The notes: a model not told the origin generated them from the sequence alone. Numbered from the stretch's first letter, positions 1 through 6,286 are shown. The stretch is 7,160 nt of DNA from an uncultured Stomatobaculum sp. (GCA_938010625.1 CALLVJ010000272.1:1-7160), one strand, 5' to 3'. Program-made: numbers and translations.

Positions 1-1
1 C

Positions 2-994
2 AAAAAAATTGATTTGACCTGTCCAAGCTGCGGGGCGGATATGAGTATTTCCGAAGACCAGAAGATGGCAGTGTGCCCCTATTGCCGGAAGAAAATCTAT
101 TTTTCGATGGAGAACGGCAAACTGACCGCGAAAGAGGCCGAGGAGCGTTCCTATGGAGAGACCAGGGGCAGGCTCCGCGCCGAGGCCGAGGCCGAAGCAA
201 AAAATGAGAATCGAAGAGACCTCAGAAAGCTGCGGAAACGCGTGATTAACATTGGCATTGCCGCAGTCATCATTGGTGGCTGTGTTTTTGCGAATCAAGT
301 GAGAAAAGCAAAGCTGGATCCGTTTCCCTATGTCAGCGTCAGTTTTTCCGGCAAGGACGGCGAGGGACAAGCGACTTTGCAGCAGGGCAGTTTTCCGGAG
401 AAAATTAACGGAAATCGGATTTCCTACAGCGTGGAGCCAAAGGAGAAACTCTCAAATGGCGATACAGTTACGGTGCAGGCAAAGAGCGATGAGTATCGCT
501 TGAACAAGAAGATCCAGAAGTATACAGTCACAGGACTTGAGAGCTATTTGAGCAGTCTTGACAGTCTGGACAGCGCGGCGTTACAGCCTCTGCACGAGAT
601 AAGTCTCACAGCTATACGTCAGAACTATTTTCCGACCAGCATGTCGGGGACGCATCGAAACGAAGAGCTCTCGGCAAAACCGGTCAAACTGATTCTTTTG
701 AGCAAGGACAAAACAAATGTCTTAAGCGATATCTTTGAGATCAGTTACCGCGGTCAGAGTGGGAAAACGCATACGGTTTATCAGGTTGCGCGCTACAAAA
801 ATGTGTTAGTCCGGGAAGGCGACAGTGTGAGCTTTGACTACGACAATGTAATTACTCCAGGGCAATCCATTTATCTCGGCGACAATGTGATGAACGACGA
901 CATGAGCACGGGGTACAATACCCTCGCAGAGGCGGAGGCAGAGGCAAAGAAGACTGATGAAGGTGGGATGGCCGTGACGGAGCGGGAAGAGTAA
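2..994 (+). CDS. Zinc-ribbon single-pass membrane protein, 5' end cut by window edge
   Basis: The frame is open to the left edge (it reads K-K-I-D-L before T-C-P-S-C). The TTG at 14 has no ribosome binding site, so the real start is probably a few codons outside the window. Order of parts: a zinc ribbon with CPSC (nt 20-31) and CPYC (nt 74-85); a charged, Ala/Glu-rich and Arg/Lys-rich linker; one hydrophobic segment (about nt 242-301), probably a transmembrane helix; then roughly 230 residues likely outside the cell. That outer part begins with a PYVSVSFSGKDGEGQA stretch resembling the beta-sandwich repeats that follow the membrane anchor in many Firmicute zinc-ribbon membrane proteins of the TcaA/YvbJ type (recalled resemblance, not searched). 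The positive residues before the helix suggest the zinc ribbon is cytoplasmic. The motif AEAEAEAK occurs both before the helix and near the C terminus. Specific function unknown; envelope stress or cell-wall sensing is only a guess. Ends in TAA ahead of a strong terminator. Confidence 0.85.
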   Translation, partial: KKIDLTCPSCGADMSISEDQKMAVCPYCRKKIYFSMENGKLTAKEAEERSYGETRGRLRAEAEAEAKNENRRDLRKLRKRVINIGIAAVIIGGCVFANQVRKAKLDPFPYVSVSFSGKDGEGQATLQQGSFPEKINGNRISYSVEPKEKLSNGDTVTVQAKSDEYRLNKKIQKYTVTGLESYLSSLDSLDSAALQPLHEISLTAIRQNYFPTSMSGTHRNEELSAKPVKLILLSKDKTNVLSDIFEISYRGQSGKTHTVYQVARYKNVLVREGDSVSFDYDNVITPGQSIYLGDNVMNDDMSTGYNTLAEAEAEAKKTDEGGMAVTEREE

Positions 995-1014
995 AGAGCT
1001 GATATAGGGCAGAT

Positions 1015-1052
1015 AAAAGCAGAGGCGCGCCGATTGGCGCGCCTCTGCTTTT
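1015..1052. terminator. Bidirectional intrinsic terminator
   Basis: This is a perfect 17-bp inverted repeat (1015-1031 and 1036-1052) with a GATT loop. It has a GC-rich core (GGCGCGCC within it) flanked by AAAA on the left and TTTT on the right, so each strand shows a stem followed by a U-tract. It lies 20 bp after the zinc-ribbon gene stop and 42 bp after the stop of the opposing EIIC-like gene, the expected place for a shared terminator between convergent genes. Confidence 0.93.
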
Positions 1053-1094
1053 CTCAATGCCTGGATGTTTGGGGATGGAAAAAGATTTGATTCA

Positions 1095-2186
1095 TCAGGC
1101 GAGTTTCAGATCGCCTTTCTTGACGAGCCCTGCGCGTCTCACCAGTGCATGAATCAGCGGGCTGAGGATCGCGGGCAGAATAACGGCGACGAGGAGCATG
1201 CCAGTCCAGTCCATGGCGGTGATCGCTGTTTTCTGTCCGGCCGCGATATCTTTGACCCAGCCGGTGTAAACGCCGAGCGGTCCCACGAGGCCGCAGGTGC
1301 CCATGCCAGAGGCGACGGCTGCGCCGTTTTGCTGCAGGTGGAACACGCAGGTCGCAATCGGGCCGGTGATCATGGAAGTCACACAGGGCGCAATCCAGAC
1401 CTTTGGATTTCGGACGATATTGCCCATCTGGAGCATCGAAGTGCCAATGCCCTGGGAGATCAGGCCGCCGAAGCCATTCTCCGGATAGGAGATGACCGCA
1501 AAGCCGACCATCTGTGCGCAGCAGCCCGCAAAGGCTGCGCCGCCTGCAAGGCCGGTTAAGCCGAGCGCCGCGCAGATCGCCGCCGAGCTGATTGGCAGCG
1601 TCAGTGCAATGCCGACGAGGAGCGAGACCAAAATGCCCATTAAGAAGGGCTGGAGTTCCGTTGCCCACATCACGAGATCGCCGACCTTCATCGCCGCTTT
1701 GCCGAGCGCCGGTGCGAGCAGTGCAGAGAAGAAGAGACCGACAGCGATCGTGACGAGCGGCGTGACGAGAATATCGACCCGGGTCTCCTTCGAGATGGCC
1801 TTGCCAGCCTCTGCCGCAAAGATGGCGACAAAGAGCACCGCGAGCGGGCCGCCCGCACCGCCGAGCGCGTTTGAGGCAAAGCCGACGGTGATCAGAGAGA
1901 AGAGCACAAGGGGCGGACAGCGGAGTGCTGAGCCGATCGCAGTTGCCATAGCGGGGCCAGACATCGCCGAGGCGAGGCCGCCGACGGTATATTCCGTGCC
2001 GGCGATGGTTGCGACCGGCGAGGTCAGGAAAGCGAGGTGGAACTGCGCGCCAATCGTGTTGATAATGGTTCCAATCAGGAGCGAACAGAAGAGTCCCTGT
2101 GCCATGGCTGCGAGCGCATCAATGCCATAGCGCTTCGCAGAGATCTCTATGTCCTTTCGTTTCAGAAATGCTGACAGTGCTTCCAT
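1095..2186 (-). CDS. PTS EIIC-like membrane protein, PfoR family (PTS_EIIC_2)
   Basis: A 363-residue, very hydrophobic, Gly/Ala-rich protein with about nine likely membrane segments. It is recognised as the PfoR/PTS_EIIC_2 type by conserved blocks such as GMGTCGLVGPLG (residues 294-305), NPKVWIAPCVTSMITGPIA (260-278) and ISYPENGFGGLISQGIGTSM (232-251). The family is predicted to be the membrane channel part of a sugar phosphotransferase system. No EIIA or EIIB domain is fused or adjacent, so whether it works by phosphotransfer is unclear. The name comes from Clostridium perfringens pfoR, once proposed to regulate perfringolysin; that role should not be transferred here. Start ATG is preceded by AAGGAGG (2191-2197, 4-nt spacing). 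It sits 94 bp downstream of niaR on the same strand but has its own promoter with an overlapping palindrome, so it may be separately controlled. Full length for the family. The substrate cannot be read from sequence. Confidence 0.88.
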   Translation of the reverse strand: MEALSAFLKRKDIEISAKRYGIDALAAMAQGLFCSLLIGTIINTIGAQFHLAFLTSPVATIAGTEYTVGGLASAMSGPAMATAIGSALRCPPLVLFSLITVGFASNALGGAGGPLAVLFVAIFAAEAGKAISKETRVDILVTPLVTIAVGLFFSALLAPALGKAAMKVGDLVMWATELQPFLMGILVSLLVGIALTLPISSAAICAALGLTGLAGGAAFAGCCAQMVGFAVISYPENGFGGLISQGIGTSMLQMGNIVRNPKVWIAPCVTSMITGPIATCVFHLQQNGAAVASGMGTCGLVGPLGVYTGWVKDIAAGQKTAITAMDWTGMLLVAVILPAILSPLIHALVRRAGLVKKGDLKLA

Positions 2187-2217
2187 ACATCCTCCTTGGA
2201 CTTTAATTATGTCAAGA

Positions 2218-2236
2218 CATATGTATAGTACATATG
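2218..2236. promoter_or_regulatory. Palindromic candidate operator over the -10 of the EIIC-like gene
   Basis: A perfect inverted repeat, CATATGTA (2218-2225) and TACATATG (2229-2236), separated by TAG. It covers the -10 element and part of the spacer, a classic position for a repressor site. It is too AT-rich and lacks a U-tract, so it is not a terminator. The adjacent niaR product is the obvious candidate ligand-responsive repressor, but I cannot match this to a known NiaR box with certainty. Confidence 0.5.
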
Positions 2237-2250
2237 GATGTAACTGTCAA
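2222..2250 (-). promoter_or_regulatory. Sigma-A-type promoter of the EIIC-like gene
   Basis: On the minus strand a perfect -35 TTGACA (2245-2250) is followed by a 17-bp spacer and -10 TATACA (2222-2227, 4 of 6 consensus). Transcription would start near 2215, giving a leader of about 30 nt with the AAGGAGG site. This is the best promoter match in the window and suggests the gene is not purely dependent on read-through from niaR. Confidence 0.7.
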
Positions 2251-2280
2251 GCAAAAGCGTGATTGGATTCTGGCAGTCTG

Positions 2281-2799
2281 TTATTCGGACAGAAGGATGT
2301 GGGCGGCGCGGAGTTTTTCGGTGACGCGCTGGTAAGCGGTTTCGTCGGGGCAGAGCAGAGTGTGGAGGTGAATGCCGCTCGTCAGGAGCGAGAGCGGTTG
2401 TGCGGCGTGCTCGGCACTTCGCGCCAAAAAGGCATTGACCTCGTGGCGGGTCGAGAGCTGCAACTGCCCGCGGAGCTCGCCGTAGAGCGGGTGTTCGACG
2501 ATCACATCTGCAACCGTACAGCCTTCATCGACCGCGATATAGAGTTCTTCCTGCATGGCAGCGGCATCGTGGCGGCAGGCGACAGTCTTTTTGAGCAGAG
2601 GCTGCCTTGCTGCTGTCGCGAGCAGATAGCCGCGGGAGGTCGCAATGATTTCTGTGCCGGCAGCGCGGAGCAGGGCGATATCACCCACGATGCTCTGGCG
2701 GCTCACATGATACCTGACCGCAAGCGCTGTCGCGCTGACCGGCTTCTGGCTTTTGGAGAGCACGGAAAGGATTTCTGCTCGTCTGGTCTCATTTTTCAT
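2281..2799 (-). CDS. niaR: NiaR-type transcriptional repressor of niacin/NAD genes (HTH_11 + 3H domain)
   Basis: A 172-residue protein with an N-terminal winged helix-turn-helix (about residues 5-60, with VSATALAVRYHVSRQSIVGD as the recognition part) and a C-terminal 3H domain (about 70-170). The histidines that name the domain are visible: His77 (CRHD), His103 (VEHPLYGEL) and the GIHLHT motif with His144 and His146. His77, Glu85, His144 and His146 fit the metal-binding set I recall for Thermotoga TM1602. Family members bind nicotinic acid and repress NAD synthesis or niacin uptake genes; some databases call them NadR. The frame is open further upstream, but ATG at 2799 is chosen because GGAGG (2806-2810) sits 6 nt before it and the protein has the normal family length. 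No nad genes or known niacin transporter are adjacent. The next gene on this strand is an EIIC-like transporter with a palindrome in its promoter. Ends in TAA. Confidence 0.92.
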   Translation of the reverse strand: MKNETRRAEILSVLSKSQKPVSATALAVRYHVSRQSIVGDIALLRAAGTEIIATSRGYLLATAARQPLLKKTVACRHDAAAMQEELYIAVDEGCTVADVIVEHPLYGELRGQLQLSTRHEVNAFLARSAEHAAQPLSLLTSGIHLHTLLCPDETAYQRVTEKLRAAHILLSE

Positions 2800-2829
2800 G
2801 GAGTACCTCCGGAATAGATTTATTTTCTC

Positions 2830-2838
2830 AGTATAGCA
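2830..2838 (-). promoter_or_regulatory. Extended -10 promoter candidate for niaR
   Basis: The minus strand reads TGCTATACT, an extended -10 (TGn plus TATACT, 5 of 6 consensus). Transcription would begin about 24 nt before the niaR ATG, leaving just enough room for the GGAGG site. No good -35 hexamer is present at 16-18 bp, which is tolerable for an extended -10 promoter or suggests an activator. Confidence 0.45.
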
Positions 2839-2857
2839 GACTGTAAGAGAATAATCA

Positions 2858-2869
2858 TTTCTCGAGAAA
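2858..2869. promoter_or_regulatory. 12-bp perfect palindrome in the niaR/lipoprotein intergenic region
   Basis: TTTCTCGAGAAA is a perfect 12-bp palindrome. It abuts the place where the -35 of niaR should be and lies upstream of the lipoprotein promoter. It could be a regulator binding site; a short palindrome of this length can also occur by chance, so the call is weak. Confidence 0.3.
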
Positions 2870-2877
2870 GTATATCC

Positions 2878-2907
2878 TATCTTGCAATGTATACCTGATG
2901 CAAGATA
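2878..2907. promoter_or_regulatory. Inverted-repeat candidate operator over the lipoprotein promoter
   Basis: Perfect 9-bp arms TATCTTGCA (2878-2886) and TGCAAGATA (2899-2907) are separated by 12 nt, with arm starts 21 bp apart, two turns of the helix. This spacing suits a dimeric DNA-binding protein. The arms fall on the putative -35 (TTGCAA, 2882-2887) and -10 (GATAAA, 2904-2909) of the divergent lipoprotein gene. There is no U-tract, so it is not a terminator. The regulator is unknown; the neighbouring NiaR is a candidate. Confidence 0.5.
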
Positions 2908-2909
2908 AA
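2882..2909 (+). promoter_or_regulatory. Candidate promoter of the repeat lipoprotein gene
   Basis: TTGCAA (2882-2887), a 16-bp spacer, then GATAAA (2904-2909, 4 of 6 consensus). Transcription would start near 2916, only about 17 nt before the ATG and just ahead of the AAGGAGG site, so the leader is very short. The match is modest; its main support is the overlap with the inverted repeat. Confidence 0.35.
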
Positions 2910-2932
2910 ATGAGATGACAAGGAGGCGGGAT

Positions 2933-4240
2933 ATGAGAGGAAAAGCAATGACAGGAGTTTTGCTTGCGGTTTTGCTGCTCGCAGGCTGCGGGGGCACGGG
3001 CAGTGCAAAGGGCGTCAAGACTTTTACGGAACCGGGAACTGTGAATGGCGAGCTGACTTCGACAAAGAGGAATGAGAGCACGGTATTCATCAAGGCGGGG
3101 GGAGCGGCATTCATCAACAATGCAGAGCTCTCGCGAAAGTATGCCGGCAAGGCGGGCAAGACAGAGACTGCGGTGCTGCTGCTCGAAGCCGGCAAGGCGG
3201 TCGTCAAGAATTCGAATCTCATGGCGGATGCAGCGCAGAGTGCGGGCATCCTGATTGGAGATACCGGGGAAGTGGAACTTGCGGACACGGCGCTCTCGAC
3301 AGCCGGTGAGCGGTCGCCTGGCATACAGACGGTGGGGAGCGGCTCGCTCTATGCCTGGGACAATATGGTCAGCACGACGGGAAATGAATCCCCGTCGCTC
3401 GCAGTCGGAAAGGGCGGCAGCATGACCCTGGACGGCGGCACATTCACGGCGACCGGTGAGCACTCGCCGGCTGTCACAGCAAGCGGCAAGGCAGTGGTAC
3501 ATGCGGCGACCTTGACCGCGGGCAATGCCGAGGCGCTCTCGCTCGAAGAGGGCGCCGCACTCTCGTTTTATGACTGCCATATTGCCGGCAATATGCCGGA
3601 GCCGGGCGGCAATCAGCGGAACGCCGCCATTGTGCTGCGCCGCGCTGAGAACCGGGAAGAGGGCACGGCAGCGCCGCAGCTTCTGCTCTCCGGCGGCACG
3701 GTGCGCGCCCAGCGTGGCAATCTTTTTTATGTGGATGGGGCGGATGCCGCTGTCGTGGTAAAGAATGTCGTGCTCGCGGTCGATGCAGCACAGGGCAATC
3801 TGTTTCTCGCCTCCAACGGCGCTAGGAGCAGTCTCAGCACCTACGGAGAAATCATGGAAGGGCATCTTATGACGGAGGAAGATGCGAGCGCCAGTATTTA
3901 CCTCCGTGAAATCTCAAAGTTCACCGGTGACATTCTGCAGATGCCGGGACCCGGCAAAGCAGAAGCGCCCGGCATTGCCCTCTATATTGACGGCACCTCA
4001 ATCTGGGTCGTGAGCGGCAATTCGACGCTCCGCGCGCTCTACGCAGAAGGGTTGGTGAAGGACGGCAAGGGACTTGACGTCACGATTCAGGGTGAGGACG
4101 GCACTGTTTACCAGAAGGGCAGCTCAGCTTATACGGTGACGGTGACCGGCGAATATAAAACCAGCGCGGACTTTAGCGGCGCCGGCACTGCGGATGAATT
4201 TGCATCCCATGCGGCAGAGCGGCCGGAGAGTCTGCGCTGA
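2933..4240 (+). CDS. Surface lipoprotein with 25-residue beta-helix-like repeats
   Basis: A 435-residue predicted lipoprotein. ATG at 2933 is preferred over the in-frame ATG at 2915 because AAGGAGG (2920-2926) lies 6 nt before it and because it gives a compact signal peptide ending in the lipobox LLAGC, with Cys19 as the lipidated residue. The mature protein would be anchored outside the cytoplasmic membrane. From about residue 40 the sequence is short beta-strand-like stretches alternating with Gly/Asn/Ser turns. Three units of exactly 25 residues start at 122, 147 and 172, each opening with a pattern like [ST]-x-[AT]-G-x-x-S-P; weaker rungs precede and follow. This looks like a right-handed parallel beta-helix of the pectate-lyase or adhesin kind, but I see no catalytic signature. 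A C-terminal part (about 340-410) may be a capping beta domain. Carbohydrate binding or adhesion is plausible, not shown. It is divergent from niaR and convergent with the GDPD gene. Confidence 0.85.
   Translation: MRGKAMTGVLLAVLLLAGCGGTGSAKGVKTFTEPGTVNGELTSTKRNESTVFIKAGGAAFINNAELSRKYAGKAGKTETAVLLLEAGKAVVKNSNLMADAAQSAGILIGDTGEVELADTALSTAGERSPGIQTVGSGSLYAWDNMVSTTGNESPSLAVGKGGSMTLDGGTFTATGEHSPAVTASGKAVVHAATLTAGNAEALSLEEGAALSFYDCHIAGNMPEPGGNQRNAAIVLRRAENREEGTAAPQLLLSGGTVRAQRGNLFYVDGADAAVVVKNVVLAVDAAQGNLFLASNGARSSLSTYGEIMEGHLMTEEDASASIYLREISKFTGDILQMPGPGKAEAPGIALYIDGTSIWVVSGNSTLRALYAEGLVKDGKGLDVTIQGEDGTVYQKGSSAYTVTVTGEYKTSADFSGAGTADEFASHAAERPESLR
3296..3520 (+). repeat. Three tandem 75-bp coding repeats within the lipoprotein gene
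   Basis: Three consecutive 75-nt (25-residue) units begin at 3296, 3371 and 3446. At protein level they share a Gly at unit position 4 and Ser-Pro at positions 7-8, followed by a hydrophobic residue at position 10. At DNA level the first and third units share CCGGTGAGC and then TCGCC. They have diverged, so they are ancient rungs rather than a recent tandem duplication. Confidence 0.7.
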
Positions 4241-4249
4241 GACAAAATA

Positions 4250-6115
4250 TCAGAAAAACAGAAAGTCCCAGAAGTTTCCGAGACGGTCCTCAAAGACCTC
4301 ATAGGGCGTGCGTGCGAGGAGATTCTGTTCGGTTTCCTTTGCGAGGTGGATGTCATCGGTGATGATATAGTCGACATCGGAGTCGAGGAAGCGCCGGAAG
4401 CTCTCGCTGTCGTTGACGGTCCAGACGCCGAGCTGTTTGCCGGCCTTGTGGATTTCGGCGATGCGCGCTTCTGTGACAGCCTCTTCCTCGAGGAGGAGGA
4501 TATCACAGTTTAACTTCGGGAGATTGCCGACTCCGGCAAAAACGAGAAGGCCGGTGTCAAACTCCGGATAACGGGTCTCCACATAATTGATCACGCGGTA
4601 GGAGAGAGAGATAATCACGACCTCTGAGATCATATTTTTTTCACGGACGATGCGCACGACATCGTCCGCCATTTTTTCATCTGCGGTTGCGCCCTTTAAC
4701 TCGATGAAGAGCTTTTCCCTGCCCTTGCAGGCGTCCAATAACTCGCCGAGTGTTGCGACCGGGTAGGATTCCGACGGAAAATTCGGATCGGTCAGTGTGA
4801 GTCCTCTGACTTCGAGAAAGGTCATGGACTGCGGTGTTCGATTCACTCCGGCGAGGCGCCTGAAGCTGTCATCGTGGTTGATGATATAGTAGCCGTCTTT
4901 GGTCCGCTGCACATCGGTTTCCGAGGCATAGGCACCGGCTGCTTCGGCGGCGGCAATGCCCGCGACCGAATTTTCTGGCGCGAGATAGCCGCCGGTGCGG
5001 TGTGCGATGAGTTTCGTGCTCTGTTTTTTCGAAAAGAGCGGCGCGTAAAGGAAGGAGAGCACAAAGGAAATCAATGCTGTGAGCAGCACTGAGCCCCCCA
5101 TGGCGAGGAGCAGCAGCGTGCGGCGGGGGCTCTTCGGGAGCGGCCGCTCTGCGGGCGCTGTATCCCGGGCAAGGGTCAGAAAGAGGCGGGTAAAGCGCAG
5201 CAGAAAATAACTGCTGCAGAGCAGGCCAAGCATCGAGAGCAGGTAGTTTCCGAGGAGCACGGCAAAGGCCGCTGCAAAGCGGTACAGGAGCTCGGCGCGG
5301 CTCTCGGCGCTGAGCAGAAGATCTGTGCCGCTTGCGGCTGTAGCTGCGCTGTTTAGCAGCTTTGTTTCCCGCGCGATTAAAACGAGGGCGGGCAGGACCT
5401 TAAAGAGAAATTGTGCAAACAGGCGGATGATGCCGAGAAATAGAAGGAGCGGCAGCAGCTCTTTTGCGATGCGAAGCCGGTTTGCTGTCACCAGTTCCGA
5501 GGAGCGGCGGAAGGCTTCTCTGGGCGTGCGGGATTCCAGGAGCGCAGCGTGCAGAAAGAAAAGCGTGCGGTAGTCGAGCCAGAGCAGAAACAGCATGAGG
5601 AGCAGATAGAAAAAAAAGTAAAGCGGCGTCGCATCAATGACCTCTGAGATAAAGCTTGGAATATAAAAGCCCTTTGTCAGGCTGATGTGGAAGCCGACAC
5701 CGGAGAGCGGCGTCAGGACAGCGAGATAAAAGAGAAACAGAAGGCCGCGCGGCGAGGCAAATTTTCGGAGCGAGCAGACGCCGTCCAGAAGCGCAGTGCG
5801 GAAGCGGAGCTGCTTCCCGGCGAGCAGTGCATTGCAGAGGAAAATCGGTGCGAGCAGCTCAAAGAGCAGATAGAGCAGAACAAGTGAGATGAGCAGAAGG
5901 AGCAGTACCGGTGCGCGCCAGGAGGCGAGAAAGCGCAGATAGTTTGAGCTGGTCAGTGCGCCGCTCTTTGCTGTGAGCGCGCGGACAAAGCGCCACACAA
6001 GGCGGGTCAGCGGAAAGAGAAGAATCGAGGCGAGCAGCTGGAAAATCCAGAACTCCGGAAGTGCAGAGAGCGCAAAGTGGGAGAACAAGGTTGGATTTTT
6101 TGTCTTATTTGGCAT
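4250..6115 (-). CDS. Membrane-fused glycerophosphodiester phosphodiesterase (GPDPase_memb + GDPD)
   Basis: A 621-residue protein. About residues 1-360 form a membrane region with roughly seven or eight hydrophobic segments (for example near 23-43, 69-95, 124-140, 160-185, 220-245, 283-310 and 333-358), matching the membrane domain fused to some Firmicute GDPD enzymes. Residues about 368-600 are the GDPD TIM barrel: AHRTGG with His372 and Arg373, PEN (380-382), the E-x-D metal pair Glu399 and Asp401, catalytic His414-Asp415, Glu472 in FIELKG, GVWTVND (563-569) and DYIITDD (582-588). The family hydrolyses glycerophosphodiesters to glycerol-3-phosphate and an alcohol; the membrane domain suggests lipid-derived or teichoic-acid-like substrates at the membrane. 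All key residues are present, so an active enzyme is expected. Odd points: HRT instead of the usual HRG, and an aromatic tail (NFWDFLFF). Start ATG at 6115 follows AAGGAG with 6-nt spacing. Divergent from ldh. Confidence 0.92.
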   Translation of the reverse strand: MPNKTKNPTLFSHFALSALPEFWIFQLLASILLFPLTRLVWRFVRALTAKSGALTSSNYLRFLASWRAPVLLLLLISLVLLYLLFELLAPIFLCNALLAGKQLRFRTALLDGVCSLRKFASPRGLLFLFYLAVLTPLSGVGFHISLTKGFYIPSFISEVIDATPLYFFFYLLLMLFLLWLDYRTLFFLHAALLESRTPREAFRRSSELVTANRLRIAKELLPLLLFLGIIRLFAQFLFKVLPALVLIARETKLLNSAATAASGTDLLLSAESRAELLYRFAAAFAVLLGNYLLSMLGLLCSSYFLLRFTRLFLTLARDTAPAERPLPKSPRRTLLLLAMGGSVLLTALISFVLSFLYAPLFSKKQSTKLIAHRTGGYLAPENSVAGIAAAEAAGAYASETDVQRTKDGYYIINHDDSFRRLAGVNRTPQSMTFLEVRGLTLTDPNFPSESYPVATLGELLDACKGREKLFIELKGATADEKMADDVVRIVREKNMISEVVIISLSYRVINYVETRYPEFDTGLLVFAGVGNLPKLNCDILLLEEEAVTEARIAEIHKAGKQLGVWTVNDSESFRRFLDSDVDYIITDDIHLAKETEQNLLARTPYEVFEDRLGNFWDFLFF

Positions 6116-6167
6116 GACAAACTCCTTTGTGTGATGGGTACGGTGGAAAGTCGCATAAATTCCCTTT

Positions 6168-6176
6168 ATTCTATCA
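6168..6176 (-). promoter_or_regulatory. Extended -10 promoter candidate for the GDPD gene
   Basis: The minus strand reads TGATAGAAT: an extended -10 with TAGAAT (5 of 6 consensus). A weak -35, TTCAGG (6192-6197), lies 18 bp upstream. The start of transcription would be near 6161, giving a leader of about 45 nt that contains the AAGGAG site. Confidence 0.45.
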
Positions 6177-6202
6177 CAGTGTTCTGCAGAGCCTGAAAGT
6201 CA

Positions 6203-6264
6203 TTTACAACAAACATACTACGGCTTGGAAAAATATGATAAAGTAGAACTGTATCGTATACAAT
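6203..6264 (+). promoter_or_regulatory. Probable ldh promoter region, exact elements unclear
   Basis: The region between the divergent GDPD and ldh genes is AT-rich here and offers two -10-like hexamers, TATGAT (6234-6239) and TACAAT (6259-6264), each 5 of 6 consensus. Neither has a convincing -35 at 16-18 bp; TTTACA (6203-6208) and TTGGAA (6225-6230) are misplaced. A promoter must lie here given the divergent layout, but I cannot choose between them. Confidence 0.3.
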
Positions 6265-6286
6265 GCGCCCTGTCATGGGGTGCGCA
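6264..6286 (+). other. Small hairpin in the ldh leader
   Basis: TGCGCCC (6264-6270) can pair with GGTGCGCA (6279-6286), leaving one bulged T at 6281 and a short loop. It ends 8 nt before the AAGGGG ribosome binding site candidate. No U-tract follows, so it is not a terminator; it might stabilise the mRNA leader or affect ribosome access. It could also be incidental. Confidence 0.3.

Noticed and set aside
1054..1668. 204-codon minus-strand frame inside the EIIC-like gene
   Set aside because: Overlaps the real gene in another frame on the same strand and is Arg-rich with no membrane or domain pattern.
1492..2130. 212-codon plus-strand frame opposite the EIIC-like gene
   Set aside because: Low-complexity Ala/Pro/Ser composition typical of antisense to a Gly/Ala-rich membrane protein; the minus-strand product matches a known family along its full length.
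2915..2932. Earlier ATG at 2915 for the lipoprotein
   Set aside because: It would place the ribosome binding site inside the coding region and add MTRRRD before an already adequate signal peptide.
2800..3324. Upstream extension of the niaR frame beyond ATG 2799
   Set aside because: The extension lies antisense to the lipoprotein gene, and the internal ATG at 2799 has a good ribosome binding site and yields the standard family length.
2855..3865. Long open frame (336 codons) on the minus strand opposite the lipoprotein gene
   Set aside because: Rich in Arg, Cys and His with no recognisable domain and no well placed ribosome binding site; it is the antisense shadow of a GC-rich gene that has a clear signal peptide and start.
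4214..4235. GCAGA / TCTGC inverted repeat at the end of the lipoprotein gene as a terminator
   Set aside because: Only 5 bp of stem with a 12-nt loop and no U-tract.
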